From positions 54,339,563 to 54,403,562 of the forward strand of contig JARCOQ010000005.1 in NCBI GenBank assembly GCA_029207755.1: DNA of 64,000 bases, read 5' to 3'. This stretch comes from Chamaea fasciata (Eukaryota > Chordata > Aves > Passeriformes > Sylviidae). A program made the position numbers and the translations under genes. The notes beneath the pieces were generated by a model, which saw only the letters and a list, made by a program, of their open reading frames with translations, did no database searches and had not been told where the DNA came from. Within the stretch, counting starts at the first letter, position 1. Each line of letters begins with the position of its first letter. Of the stretch, positions 24,401 through 32,900 are shown piece by piece.

Positions 24401-26970
24401 ACAACACTATCCAGAGAATAAACTCTTCTACATTAAGAACACTGGATTTGGGTTCAATCTCACAATATGAAAAAAGGAAAAATTAAAACACACTGAATTA
24501 CAGACATTTAAATCAAATAACACAGGCTACTGATTAATCTCTGCTTCTATTTTTACTTTTTTTCATCACCTGGAAGAGAAGGAGTCAAGAATCACAACTT
24601 ACCAGTTACATGACACATTTGCTTAACAGATTTCAAGCACAAAATATTTGGCCAAAGCTATTAGTGTATTAAAAAGTAAAGTAAGGCAGGAACCAGCTAA
24701 AGAAAAGCCCCTGCCCGAGGCCTGGAAAGGGGACTCTGCTTTGCCAGGCACTTTCATGTTCTCACCAGGTAGAAAGCATTGATAGGAACCGGGAGTCTCA
24801 TATATCATAGTTCATTTCTGGAAAAAAACAACAACAAAAAACAAACAAAGAAACAAACAAACAAACAAAAACACCAAAACAAACAAACAAAAAACTCCCA
24901 AAAACCAAACAACCCCAAGACAAACAAAAAACAAATCAGAAATCTTCTCCAATTATATACTCCTAGAGGAATGGTGGATAGTTGTTTTCTTGTAAGTTTG
25001 GAATTACATGATTGCAAAATGCTGAGTCCTATCAAGTCAGCTGCAGAACTTCCATGGTTTTAGCTGGCCCTGCAGTCCAAACAGGGAATTCAAGTTCACA
25101 ATGATTCACTTCCAAAATCACCCACCAAACTGTTTCTTCTTACAATGAGTTTGATTCTTGGGTGTGAACCATCCAGTTTAGAGTTTGTTTTTCATAATGT
25201 GCAAATATACCAACAATAAGGTGTAAACTCAACCTAAAAACTATTAGGCAGATAACTTTAGTGTGGCCCTATCCCACAAACAATTAAGATACCTTTGTCT
25301 TAAACACAAACCCAAAACTTGTTTCTTTAAAGTCCACTAAAAGAACAGGTATAATAAACATAGGCAGCAGAAGACAGCAGGGATGGGGGTTCATCTCACA
25401 ATAAAACATGAAAGCTTATGGTTCACTGATTTCCCAAATCTACTTGTAAATGGAAGTGCCTGTGTATTTGGAGGTTTCCTCATTTTGATGATTTCAGTAT
25501 ATGCAGGATATTGAAACAATATATCTTAAGTTTTAAGCACAGTTTAGCAGACTGCAAAAACACCACAAAAAAACCCCAGCAAACAACGCTTTGTTTGCAA
25601 ACACTACGTTATTTGCCACAAAATCTTTCAGCAGTATTTAAACAGTCAAGCAGCACAGACAGAAACACGCCGAGGATTTGAGACAACCAGAATCCCCACA
25701 CACCCTGAAACACACATAACCCAAGAGGCATTTAGAAAACAACTACTAGACCTAGAAAAATTGGTGTTAACTCCACAGAAGTGCAGTGATGGCTCAGAAG
25801 GGATTGGAGCATTTCTGTTTCCACACACCCCGTGCAAAACACTCCCTTCTCCTCGAAGAGGGGAAGCGCCCTACTCGTTTCCAAGCAGGAACACGAGCAG
25901 CAGCTGGTGGTTTACAACCAGCCTTGATTTAGTCCCAGAAACTTATGATTAAAACCACGGAAAGATCAAACCTTGATCGCCATACAAGCGTGGGCACGCA
26001 CTCACACACACACACACACACAGAAAAGCCAGATTCGCTGTACCTAAAATACTAAATTATGTTTACCTACCAAAATCAAATCATACTAGAGTTTTAGGGA
26101 GGCAAGGCTACATGTGTACCAGAAACAGTGAATACAAACTAAGTTAAAAAAAAAAAAACCAAAACCAAACAGATTTTTAGTACACATCGCATCAGTAGGG
26201 TGACACATCTGTCACAGCAATACGGGACACAGCGACCATTACACAGGCGGGTGCCGAGAGGACGGTGCCAGGCTCCTTTCACTGCTGCCCAGTGACAGGA
26301 CAAGGAGCAATGGACAAACTAAACACGAGAAGTTCCATCTCAGCAAGAGGAAGAACTTCTGTACACTGAGGGTGGCAGAGCCCTGGAACAGCTGCCCAGG
26401 GAGGCCCTGGAGTCTCCCTCTCCGGGGACATTCCAAGCCCACCTGGACACGCTCCTGTGTCACCTGCTCCAGGCGACCCTGCCCGGGCAGGGGTGTGGGC
26501 TGGACCCTCTCCAGAGGTCTTTTCCAACCCCATGCCGTGGTTCTGTGTTTCCGTGTGGGCGCTCCAGGTACCTGCACTGAACTCCACTGAGCGGGAGCAG
26601 CGAGCGAGGAGCGCCCAGCGGGAATGAGACACAAACCCGAGCGGCCCCGCAGCGGCGCCGGGCACGGGACGAGCCCCGAGCGCCCTCACGGCAGGACGGC
26701 AGTGCCCCCCGGGCACCAGCCCCACAACAACACCCGCCCGTGCCACATCACCGCGGCGGGCGGACAGACAGACAGACAGACACAAACAGACAGGCAGACA
26801 CACCCCACACACGGCACCCGCCATCGCCCCCCACGCACGGAGCAACGCGCGGGAGGGGAGAGGGAGCCGGGGCACCCACCGCCCGCTCCTGCGGCGGACC
26901 CGCTCCCACCTTCCGCCGCCCGCCGCTCCTCCTCGGCGCCCTCGGCGCTTCCCGCTCCTGCTTCGGCCAT
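343..26970 (-). CDS. BMAL2: BMAL2 (ARNTL2) circadian bHLH-PAS transcription factor, 3'-truncated by window edge
   Basis: This is the BMAL1 paralogue. It pairs with CLOCK or NPAS2 in the nucleus, binds E-boxes and drives clock genes (family knowledge). Fourteen coding exons join in frame: 26970-26880, 18797-18650, 17410-17369, 14543-14505, 12070-11913, 10271-10192, 9218-9126, 7187-7070, 6255-6112, 4482-4242, 3315-3209, 2646-2496, 1303-1248 and 451-343. They total 1577 nt, or 525 full residues, with no internal stop. Domains: N-terminal tail 1-106, bHLH about 107-160 with H110/E114/R118 at the E-box contact positions, PAS-A from about 178, PAS-B about 360-430 followed by PAC. The start ATG sits in a strong Kozak context (cccgccATGG). 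All introns are GT-AG except a GC donor after 1248. The remaining C-terminal transactivation segment (about 100 residues in chicken, from memory) is off the left edge. BMAL2 is preferred over BMAL1 because of the N-terminal sequence, the residues between bHLH and PAS-B, and the STK38L neighbour. Confidence 0.97.
1248..1303 (-). CDS. BMAL2: BMAL2 coding exon 13 (56 nt, GC splice donor)
   Basis: Encodes residues 471-489 ([18 protein letters not shown]) plus one base of D490. Acceptor is atctcag|. The donor reads GAAG|GCAAGT, a GC-type 5' splice site. The nearest downstream GT would add 5 nt and break the frame with exon 14, whereas the GC site keeps it. The chicken protein, as recalled, has the same junction (PAE-G-AVKQS). 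Confidence 0.9.
2496..2646 (-). CDS. BMAL2: BMAL2 coding exon 12 (PAS-B end and PAC motif)
   Basis: Encodes residues 421-470: [37 protein letters not shown]. This is the PAC segment that closes PAS-B. Acceptor is tatctag| and donor TT|GTAAGT. Confidence 0.97.
3209..3315 (-). CDS. BMAL2: BMAL2 coding exon 11 (PAS-B)
   Basis: Encodes residues 385-420, including [20 protein letters not shown] and [15 protein letters not shown]. This is PAS-B core sequence conserved in all BMAL proteins. Acceptor is tctaacag| and donor G|GTACAA. Confidence 0.97.
4242..4482 (-). CDS. BMAL2: BMAL2 coding exon 10 (PAS linker and start of PAS-B)
   Basis: This is the longest exon, encoding residues 305-384. It contains [19 protein letters not shown], an acidic stretch [32 protein letters not shown] and ITRF-like [18 protein letters not shown], which opens PAS-B. 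Acceptor is ctgttag| and donor CG|GTAAGC. Confidence 0.98.
6112..6255 (-). CDS. BMAL2: BMAL2 coding exon 9 (PAS-A end and inter-PAS linker)
   Basis: Encodes residues 257-304: [11 protein letters not shown], then [13 protein letters not shown] and a lysine-rich ending PNPKKK. The two-base start completes the phase of the previous exon. Donor is G|GTATTC, weaker than its neighbours. Confidence 0.97.
7070..7187 (-). CDS. BMAL2: BMAL2 coding exon 8 (PAS-A C-terminal half)
   Basis: Encodes residues 218-256, including [20 protein letters not shown] and ending [10 protein letters not shown], plus one base of T257. Acceptor is aatag| and donor A|GTAAGT. Confidence 0.97.
8238..8261 (+). repeat. Poly-A tract (A24) in BMAL2 intron 7
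   Basis: Twenty-four consecutive A residues, T24 in the gene sense. A looser A-rich stretch follows at about 8338-8365. Confidence 0.95.
9126..9218 (-). CDS. BMAL2: BMAL2 coding exon 7 (PAS-A core)
   Basis: Encodes residues 187-217, beginning [20 protein letters not shown] and ending ILNYDQ. This is the central PAS-A beta sheet. It is 93 nt, phase 0 on both sides. Donor is CAG|GTGGTT. Confidence 0.98.
9339..9597 (+). mobile_element. CR1 LINE 3' fragment in BMAL2 intron 6
   Basis: Shows the typical CR1 3' region on the plus strand: gaggccctggcacaggttgc, ctgaggctgccccatccctg, and a terminal cattctgtgattctat. It is 5'-truncated and antisense to BMAL2. It lies between coding exons 6 and 7. Confidence 0.9.
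10192..10271 (-). CDS. BMAL2: BMAL2 coding exon 6 (bHLH to PAS-A linker)
   Basis: Encodes residues 160-186. The core [17 protein letters not shown] is the linker and first helix entering PAS-A. Acceptor is ttttccag| and donor AGG|GTAAGT. It ends in phase 0. Confidence 0.96.
11095..11145 (+). mobile_element. Possible CR1 3' tail remnant in BMAL2 intron 5
   Basis: The string gctattctatgattctatta matches the CR1 terminal repeat (attctatg). The preceding sequence is too diverged to confirm. Confidence 0.35.
11373..11390 (+). repeat. Poly-G tract (G18) in BMAL2 intron 5
   Basis: Eighteen uninterrupted G residues followed by agg and an A-run. In the transcript sense this is C18. It lies 522 bp downstream of the bHLH exon. 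Confidence 0.97.
11913..12070 (-). CDS. BMAL2: BMAL2 coding exon 5 (bHLH domain)
   Basis: Encodes residues 107-159, from [15 protein letters not shown] to HLKSLK, plus one base of G160. This is the complete basic region and helix-loop-helix, nearly identical across BMAL proteins. H110, E114 and R118 are the canonical E-box contact residues. Acceptor is ttcttag| and donor |GTGAGT. Confidence 0.98.
12071..14504 (-). other. BMAL2: BMAL2 intron 4
   Basis: About 2.4 kb, AT-rich. No repeat family, exon or RNA gene recognised on either strand. Confidence 0.75.
14505..14543 (-). CDS. BMAL2: BMAL2 coding exon 4 (39-nt mini-exon)
   Basis: Completes R94, encodes residues 95-106 ([12 protein letters not shown]) and starts R107. 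Acceptor is tttctag| at 14544 and donor AG|GTAC. It is an acidic linker leading directly into the basic region. It is also symmetric and a multiple of three. Confidence 0.9.
16111..16794 (+). mobile_element. CR1 LINE fragment in BMAL2 intron 3
   Basis: About 680 bp of CR1, plus strand. It begins in the degraded end of the reverse-transcriptase ORF (gacctggaggtgctggttga) and runs through the 3' region to caagtgaaacagactactct. The reading frame is broken, so the element is inactive. It is antisense to BMAL2. Confidence 0.88.
17369..17410 (-). CDS. BMAL2: BMAL2 coding exon 3 (42-nt mini-exon)
   Basis: Encodes residues 80-93 (about [14 protein letters not shown]) plus the first two bases of R94. 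Acceptor is tttctgcag| and donor |GTACTT. The length is divisible by three and the phase is the same on both sides, so the exon can be skipped without a frameshift. It resembles the chicken segment QDTVEVDGDPQKR (recalled). Confidence 0.87.
18650..18797 (-). CDS. BMAL2: BMAL2 coding exon 2 (nuclear-localisation segment)
   Basis: Encodes residues 31-79 plus two bases of 80. It ends with the basic stretch [11 protein letters not shown], which matches the conserved bipartite-like NLS region before the bHLH in BMAL proteins. Acceptor is ctgacag| at 18798 and donor |GTAAGT from 18649. The incoming phase fits exon 1 exactly. Confidence 0.92.
22548..22673 (+). repeat. 63-bp imperfect tandem duplication
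   Basis: Two copies, 22548-22610 and 22611-22673, each starting agggtgattcatctc and containing aatagattcctaca followed by ttgg and gatga. Mismatches are scattered, so the duplication is not recent. Confidence 0.9.
23526..23690 (+). repeat. G/T-rich low-complexity tract
   Basis: About 165 bp of only G and T with few exceptions: runs of G3-G10 separated by T-runs. Open frames across it encode Phe/Gly/Trp-rich or, in reverse, Lys/Pro/Thr-rich sequence and are not genes. It abuts a CR1 fragment. Confidence 0.95.
23693..23893 (+). mobile_element. Internal CR1 LINE fragment in BMAL2 intron 1
   Basis: About 200 bp matching the CR1 segment gagcagctctgctgggagg through gcttcacactgacagag. The same segment appears in reverse at 59390-59560. 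It lacks the usual CR1 3' end and abuts a G/T-rich low-complexity tract at its 5' side. Confidence 0.85.
24822..24937 (+). repeat. (CAAA)n-like A/C-rich simple repeat
   Basis: Imperfect caaa/acaa units over about 115 bp in BMAL2 intron 1. Open frames here (Lys/Asn/Gln-rich or Phe/Leu/Cys-rich) are artefacts of the repeat. Confidence 0.93.
26003..26022 (+). repeat. (CA)10 microsatellite
   Basis: Ten perfect CA units in BMAL2 intron 1, preceded by gcact; probably length-variable. Confidence 0.95.
26255..26565 (+). mobile_element. CR1 LINE 3' fragment beside BMAL2 exon 1
   Basis: Plus-strand CR1 3' region: gtacactgagggtggcagag, ctgcccagggaggccctgga, and ending ccatgccgtggttctgtg. It lies about 315 bp into intron 1 and touches the edge of the CpG island. 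Its higher CpG content than the other copies may reflect hypomethylation near the promoter (inference). Confidence 0.85.
26763..26801 (+). repeat. (GACA)n microsatellite next to BMAL2 exon 1
   Basis: Imperfect GACA units (gacagacagacagacagaca, then caaacagacaggcagaca) inside the CpG island, about 80 bp into intron 1. Confidence 0.93.
26880..26970 (-). CDS. BMAL2: BMAL2 coding exon 1
   Basis: Encodes residues 1-30, starting [20 protein letters not shown] and ending in a Gly/Ser/Ala-rich tail. The ATG is at 26970-26968 inside the CpG island. The exon ends in phase 1 at G|GTGGGT (26880|26879). No in-frame ATG lies close upstream; the open frame continues upstream only because the sequence is GC-rich. 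The Gly/Ser/Ala tail looks longer than the chicken protein as I remember it. Confidence 0.9.
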
Positions 26971-27105
26971 GGCGGGCGGCCCCGTGCCCCGCTCCACAGC
27001 GCCCCCGGCACCGCCGGCATGCGGGGGGTGAGCTGAGGTGAGCCGAGGAGGAGCCGCCGGCGCCGGGGAGGGACCGCGGGCTGCCCCGCCAGCCCCCCTC
27101 AGCGC

Positions 27106-27114
27106 CCCCGCCCC
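27106..27114 (-). promoter_or_regulatory. GC box (Sp1/KLF-type site)
   Basis: CCCCGCCCC on the plus strand, GGGGCGGGG in the sense of BMAL2, about 140 bp upstream of the start codon in the CpG island. This is a typical TATA-less promoter element. Confidence 0.5.
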
Positions 27115-27143
27115 GCCATGTGCCCGCCCCGGCCCCGCGCGCC

Positions 27144-27153
27144 TCTCGCGAGA
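27144..27153. promoter_or_regulatory. TCTCGCGAGA palindromic promoter element
   Basis: A perfect 10-bp palindrome within the CpG island, 174 bp upstream of the BMAL2 start codon. This motif is a known core/bidirectional promoter element in TATA-less vertebrate promoters. Position and context fit a TSS-proximal role; its activity here is inference. Confidence 0.7.
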
Positions 27154-28264
27154 TGTGCGGCGGGGGCGGCGCCGCCCCGCGCGTTGGCGCTCGCGGTGGG
27201 TTCGGGGCCCGGCGGCGGCGGCCCCGCGGCTGCGGTGGGCTGCGCGCTGTCACCGGGGGACACGGCGGTGGCTCATTGCGGGGCTGCACAAGCCTGGCTG
27301 CTCCCCTGTAATACCGCAAATCAAGCACTACCACCAGAGTTTTCATGCCGTTATTTATACAGGGAAATTCAGAGTAAGAAAGTTTCCAGGTACAGCGCGT
27401 CTTCCAGGATTGTTTAGGGTTTGCCGTGTAGGTTTCCCACGCAGCTGACTTGTACGCGTGTCTTCACCTGGGCAGGGCCTTTCTGACATACGGACGTGTT
27501 GTTGGTTTGTTCTGGGTTTTTTTGGTGTTAGAATGAATATAATTCAGCTGTAGAACACATCGACCTCCAGTATTTTGCCAAGTTAGCAATGTATATACAG
27601 ACATACATCAACACTTACTGCATCCCTAAAACATGTTAGTTCCATCCTTACTCAAGGATGTCCTAGAGTAAGGGGTGCTGGCAGCTGCCTCTTCCAATGG
27701 TTAGACCTCCATTCTTGCTGGTTCGGCTTGGAAATACACAAAGATCTTACATGAAAGCATATCCTGATTTAAAATAATCTTGACATATTCTCCATTTTGC
27801 AACACTCAGGCTGGCGTCCTGCCCGCGTCCCCAGGCTGGGCAGGGCTGGTGTTCCTTTCTCTGGGTGCACTTCATCTGAAGAATCATCAGGATCTTGGAA
27901 TAGTTTTGGTTGGCAGAGGCCTCTATGGTCAGAGAGCAGTCCCATCTATCAGTGAAAAGTAGCATAAAATAGGGATAACTTTCACAAGTGCATTGAATTG
28001 TGTTAGCAGACCTGTAGCTGTTTTTTGGCAATAGCAGGAGCACACTTCTGAAGTGAATCAGCCCATTGCAGTGTTCTGGTTCACACCCTGGAGTGCTAGT
28101 GTGAGTGAGGTGTGTTCCTTTTGCACAAAGACCTCAAGGTGCACCTGTAAATGATTAGTGTGTTCCAGCTATTCCCAGGCATTCCTTTCCTCCAGCAGAT
28201 CCCACTAGAACCAGCACGAAATGAAACTTCTACAAACCCATGTGGATCTCAGCAGTGCCTCTTC

Positions 28265-28270
28265 CACGTG
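28265..28270. promoter_or_regulatory. CACGTG E-box upstream of BMAL2
   Basis: A perfect canonical E-box about 1.3 kb upstream of the BMAL2 start codon. Such hexamers occur by chance every few kilobases, so a regulatory role is only possible. Confidence 0.25.
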
Positions 28271-28449
28271 ACAGAGCCTGTCACTGTCCTGCCCCGTGTT
28301 GGTGCAGCCTGTGGCCGCTCAGCCCCACTTGCAGCTGTGACAGAAAAGGCTTTTGCTCAAGCACACAAATCCTGACCTAGGCCATCTCCTTGGGCTGCAC
28401 AAGTGCTGCTTCTCTCTGTTGGGGCACCACAAGATGAGAAAAATCTAAA

Positions 28450-28885
28450 GCTCTCAGAGAATGTCCATAGTAGGGCTATGGAGATGATGGTGAAGGGCCT
28501 GGAGGTGAAGCCACACTTGGTCTGTTCAGATGAAGGAGAGGAAACTGAGGTCAGAGCTCACAGCAGTTCTGCAGCTTCCTCATGAGGGGAAGAGGAGGGG
28601 CAGGCCCTGAGCTCTGCTGTGTGACCAGGGACAGGACCTGAGGGAACGGCTGGAGCTGTGTCAGGGAGGGTTAGGGTGGATATCAGAAAAGGTTCTTCCC
28701 CCAGAGGGTGGTGGGGCACTGAACAGGCTCCCCAGGGAATGGTCACAGCCCCAAGGCTCCCAGAGCTCCAGGAATGTTTGGACAACACTCCTAGGCACAG
28801 GATGGGATTGTTGGGGTGTCTGTGCAGGGCCAAGAGTTGGACTTCAGTGATCCTTCCAACTCGGGATACTCCATGATTCTATGAA
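28450..28885 (+). mobile_element. CR1 LINE 3' fragment upstream of BMAL2
   Basis: Plus-strand CR1: agggctatggagatgatggt, the 3' region cagagggtggtggggcac, and a terminal tactccatgattctatgaac. 5'-truncated. It lies 1.3 kb or more upstream of the BMAL2 promoter. Confidence 0.88.
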
Positions 28886-29243
28886 CTCAGGCACGAGGGA
28901 ACTTAAAGCACAGCTGATGTTGCTCAGTGGTGAGGCAAGAGCTACAGAGTTGGTGATGTGTGGAGAAAGCTTCCTCTGCAGGTGTTCTTCTCCCACTCTT
29001 CTGGAGGCTTTCCCCTCTCTGTTGTTAGTAACGGGGATCCTGTGGAGCTGGCAAGAGTAGATGTAATATTTTGCGAAGGATATTACGTTCTTTCATCATC
29101 AGTTCTAGTGGTCAGTATCTAAGTTGTTAAAATTTGTTTCTTTAGAGCTGCAGGCAAGGAATCAGTTTTTCAGATCTGGGGGCAGACTCTTAAGGTAAAA
29201 ACATCCTTTGCTGAAAGTGAATAAGAAAATGTGACACATGAAA

Positions 29244-29543
29244 AGGCAGTTGGGATCTGTCTCTTCTCCCAACTAAAAAGCAATAGGATGAGGGGGAATA
29301 ACCTCAAGCTGTGCAAGGGAAGGTTTAGATTAAATATTAGGAAAAAATTCTTCATTGGAGGGTTGTCAAGCATTGGAAAAGTCTGTCAGGAAAGTGGTGG
29401 AGTCACCAACCCCAGAGGTATTTAAAACGTGTGGATGTGGCACTTGGGGATGTGGTTTAGTGGTGGATTTGACAGTGCTGAGGTAACACTTAGACTCGAT
29501 GATCTCCAGGGTCTTCTCCAAGTGAAATGATTCTGTGATTCTA
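29244..29543 (+). mobile_element. CR1 LINE 3' fragment, intergenic
   Basis: Plus strand: caagctgtgcaagggaaggt, attaggaaaaaattcttcat, and ending aagtgaaatgattctgtgat. 5'-truncated and more diverged than the 54.8 and 59.2 kb copies. Confidence 0.85.
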
Positions 29544-29914
29544 AGGGCTTGAGTAAGTAAATCCTCACAAAACACTGCAAGCCAAATGCCTTTGAACACC
29601 TATGAATTTTATGTAATGTGCTGGAAAATCAGCAACTCACCTAGTTAGGTAGATTTGGGGGCAGGGGGGGGAACCCAACCAGAAAACAGGATGTGTTTCC
29701 TTCATAGCTTTCAGAGATGTAGGCAGAATTCACTTGTCTAAACTCCAAACTATAAGCTTGAGGTTGGTTCCTCAGACACAATCCTGAACTCGATTTGTGA
29801 CATCTTTTATAACTGGAAGCTCCCAACACATTTCCCATCTGATGTGGAAGCTCCTTGTCTGTGTGGGTGTGGGCAGCTCAGCATCTTACCCGTGGCAGAG
29901 CCCAGGGGTTAGAG

Positions 29915-29920
29915 CACGTG
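29915..29920. promoter_or_regulatory. CACGTG E-box upstream of BMAL2 (distal)
   Basis: A second canonical E-box, about 2.9 kb upstream of the start codon. Chance occurrence is likely. Confidence 0.2.
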
Positions 29921-32900
29921 GAAGGAGTGGGTGCATGGCTCTGACAGAATATTCCAGGGAATAGGCCAGGGAATTGTGGCTCCCAGCTGGGGATGCTGCT
30001 GAAGAAATCCCATGGTGGTTCTGTGACAGTTTCAATGCACATTTATTCATAAGGTAATTGTTTTCCCTTGGAAATCTGACTTTTCATTTTAGAGTTTTAT
30101 GTTCTATGTAATCCCACTGTTACTATTGCAATTATATCTATCTATCTATATATATGTACATCTCCATCATGCTGGGTTTAGTTGGTCTTGAAGAGTTTGC
30201 ATTGAACAGAAGGAATTACAAACCCTTTCTGCCCTAAATGAAATAGAAAACAGAAGGGAGAGCTAAAAATCAGCAGTTAAGATGCTGTTGCTGTCTTTGA
30301 GAAAACCACTAGCATTAATGCACACATATTTTATTCATATACCACAACGGATCCTGAGAAAATTTTCTAAGGATTTATTCCCAAGAAGATTAAATGTCAT
30401 CTTTTGTCCTGCTAAAATACTGTCTTGCCCCAGTTTTGAAGCTGGGAGCTCCCTCCTCCAGGTTTGCATCATCAGTGGACACCCAAATGTTAAGGGGATT
30501 TCAGAAGTGAGTCAGCCACACTGACTGAAAATGTCTCAGCGACTCTGGAACCACAGAAAGCTGAAGATGACTGTTGTTATAAAGCTTGACGAGTTAAACA
30601 TTCGAATAGTTCCCCAAAACTGTTTTAACAAGCTTAATGGCTAAACAGCTATTAAATACAAAAATACAAACTCTTTCCACATGGTAACATTAATGAGGAC
30701 ATTTTAAATATTTTTTTTTTTAACTGACTCACTAGAAACAGAACTACTGTACCTGATTCGCATTTTATTTCATATTTTTTAGTGCAGTTGCAATTCACTG
30801 CAGAAGTTTTTGGCACCAGGTCAGAAAATCAGCTCAGTCTCTTGGCAGCATTTCTGTCTGTTGTGTTCCTCATCCATGGTCAGTGTCGTGTCACCCGGCA
30901 CTTGGATAATTCCTACAAACAGAAAGCATTGCCAGATCATTAACACAGATTTGAGACATCTTTTCTTATATTTATTTCTTATTCAAAGGTGATGATTGGG
31001 CTCTTCGCTGAACCTTTAATACATGACAGTAACTGGTGTTTATAGCACAGTTTGCCTCCAGTCTTGGCAGAGCAGGATCCCAGTTTATGTAAGGCACTGA
31101 TTTTGAGTAGGCCACACTTGATATTTTTGCACCATTTTAAGGTGAGCACTTTCTCTTGAGTAGCTTTCAGCAATAAAATAGGGAACAGAACGCTTTATGT
31201 AAGCCACAGATAGCCTCTTTTCTCCAAACAACTTATACAACAACGTCCAAAAGGGGTAAAAATAACAATCAAACCTCAGGGCAGTTAAATAATAGCCTGA
31301 GACCGAGCAGTTAAAGTGTGTCTGTATTACTCCTCCTTTTTTTCTCTTCTGTCACATCCAAACCATAGCATGTCTTAGCTGTTTCCCAGGACATGGGAAA
31401 TGCTGTCCTGAAGATGTGGATTTCTTTGTGTATTTGCTGGGGCCAAGCTGGCCCCACACAAACCTCACTGACAAGACCTGGGAGAGGGAACACTGAGAGT
31501 CACTCTCCATTATTGGGGTGACTTGTTTTACTTCTCACAAAAACGCCCCTCAGTGACTGCTCAGGCTGAGCCAGAGAACTTTATTCTGCTGCAGCTTAAT
31601 AGCAGGAAACTGAAGTGACTCAGCTTTGTAAGTACGAACAGAGATTTTTCATAACCTTGTCTCCCAGAACACAAATGTTTATGGTTTCCCCTCAGACTCT
31701 GGTGTTACATGGCTGAAAGTACAGAATCAAGTGTGGTTTTTCACAGGACATGTGAACAAGTTAGCTAGTTATAAGAATTAATCTTTTTTTTTTTAATCTA
31801 TTTCAGTCTTTTATTTGTATTTTATTCTGCCTGAAGAGCATTGGATTACTTTTAAGGGCACCACAAGCAATTTACTGACTTTGCTATAAATTCTGTGTCT
31901 ATGTATCGGTAAAATCCCGTCACTTTAAAGCAAAAGTTCTTCCCCAGATAAGAGTCTTTTGCTTCAAAAATTATATAAATAGTACATTAATACTGTCCTT
32001 GGCCAATAGTAGAAATAAGCTCTTTATTTGCGGTCAAGAATTACTGTGGAAGCCCCTCAAAAAAGCAAAAAACAGCACCAAAAAAAAATAAAAATCAGGC
32101 TTCACTTGCAACGAACTGTGCTGTACTGGCGCAATACCAGGAGCATGGATTATGTTCTGCAATATCCAGCTGGATTGTGACCGGGACGTACTCCGGCCTT
32201 GGACGTTTGGGAATCACGGACAAATTCCTTGCATGATGAAACAAGTTTAACTTGAGAAGAGCATCCAAATCCGACTTGCTCTTCCTCTCTAATCTCAGTA
32301 TTGGAGGCAGCAGGATGATAATTCAGTGCGTGATTTTCTAACAAAATTAAAGGCAGTCAAAAGGATTAACAATTTCCAAAGTGCCTGCTTCATTTTGGAG
32401 TCCAGGCTGGTGAAAGTAGTTCACACAAATTCACACAAAATAATTCACTTGCTTGTAAATCTCTTACCCTAAAGTCTCTCAATTTGCTGGTGCCACTTCT
32501 GATTTAAAAACAAAATCATCTTCAGTTTTGAAATAGCCTTTTTGTTCCTGGCAGAAACTGGTAGTTTCTGAATGCCTAATGAGAGCCTAAATGTGGCATT
32601 TAAATAAATTGTACATTTTGCAAAGTTTCCTTGAGGCGTTAGTTTGATTTTAGTTATTAAAAACCAGGTAATATTGTCCTGTTTAACAGCAGAAGTGCCA
32701 TGCCTGTTTCTCACCACTGTGTTTGAAGCCAAAAGGTGTGTGGTCTCCTCTCCACACACTACTTTTCAACCAGCTGAGTTGTACAAATAGTGAAATTTTT
32801 TTGTCTCATTTGTAAGGAATACCAAAGCATGGCATCAGCAATCAGTCTGCTTTGAAGACCATCCTTGTTGCTGGTTTCTTTGGGCTTTAGATAGGGATCT

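Larger units (their letters stand above)
18798..26879 (-). other. BMAL2: BMAL2 intron 1 (about 8.1 kb)
   Basis: Non-coding. Holds CR1 fragments at 26255-26565 and 23693-23893, GACA, CA, CAAA and G/T repeats, a 63-bp tandem duplication, and a CACGTG E-box at 21956-21961. The rest is AT-rich unique sequence in which I found no exon. Confidence 0.85.
26600..27290. promoter_or_regulatory. BMAL2: CpG island promoter of BMAL2
   Basis: This is a dense GC- and CpG-rich block, the only one in the window, surrounded by AT-rich sequence. It contains coding exon 1 and the presumed 5'UTR and transcription start for the minus-strand gene. No TATA box is visible near the start. GC boxes occur at about 27106-27114 and 27123-27130 and on the other strand at about 27161-27168. 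CpG-island promoters are often bidirectional; a plus-strand antisense transcript is possible but unproven. Exact edges are estimated by eye. Confidence 0.85.

Noticed and set aside
24779..25063. Open frames rich in Lys/Asn/Gln or Phe/Leu/Cys
   Set aside because: Products of the CAAA-type simple repeat.
26279..27346. Minus-strand open frame of 355 codons across the CpG island
   Set aside because: GC-rich sequence lacks stops by composition. Only 26880-26970 of it is coding, as BMAL2 exon 1, with a donor at 26879.
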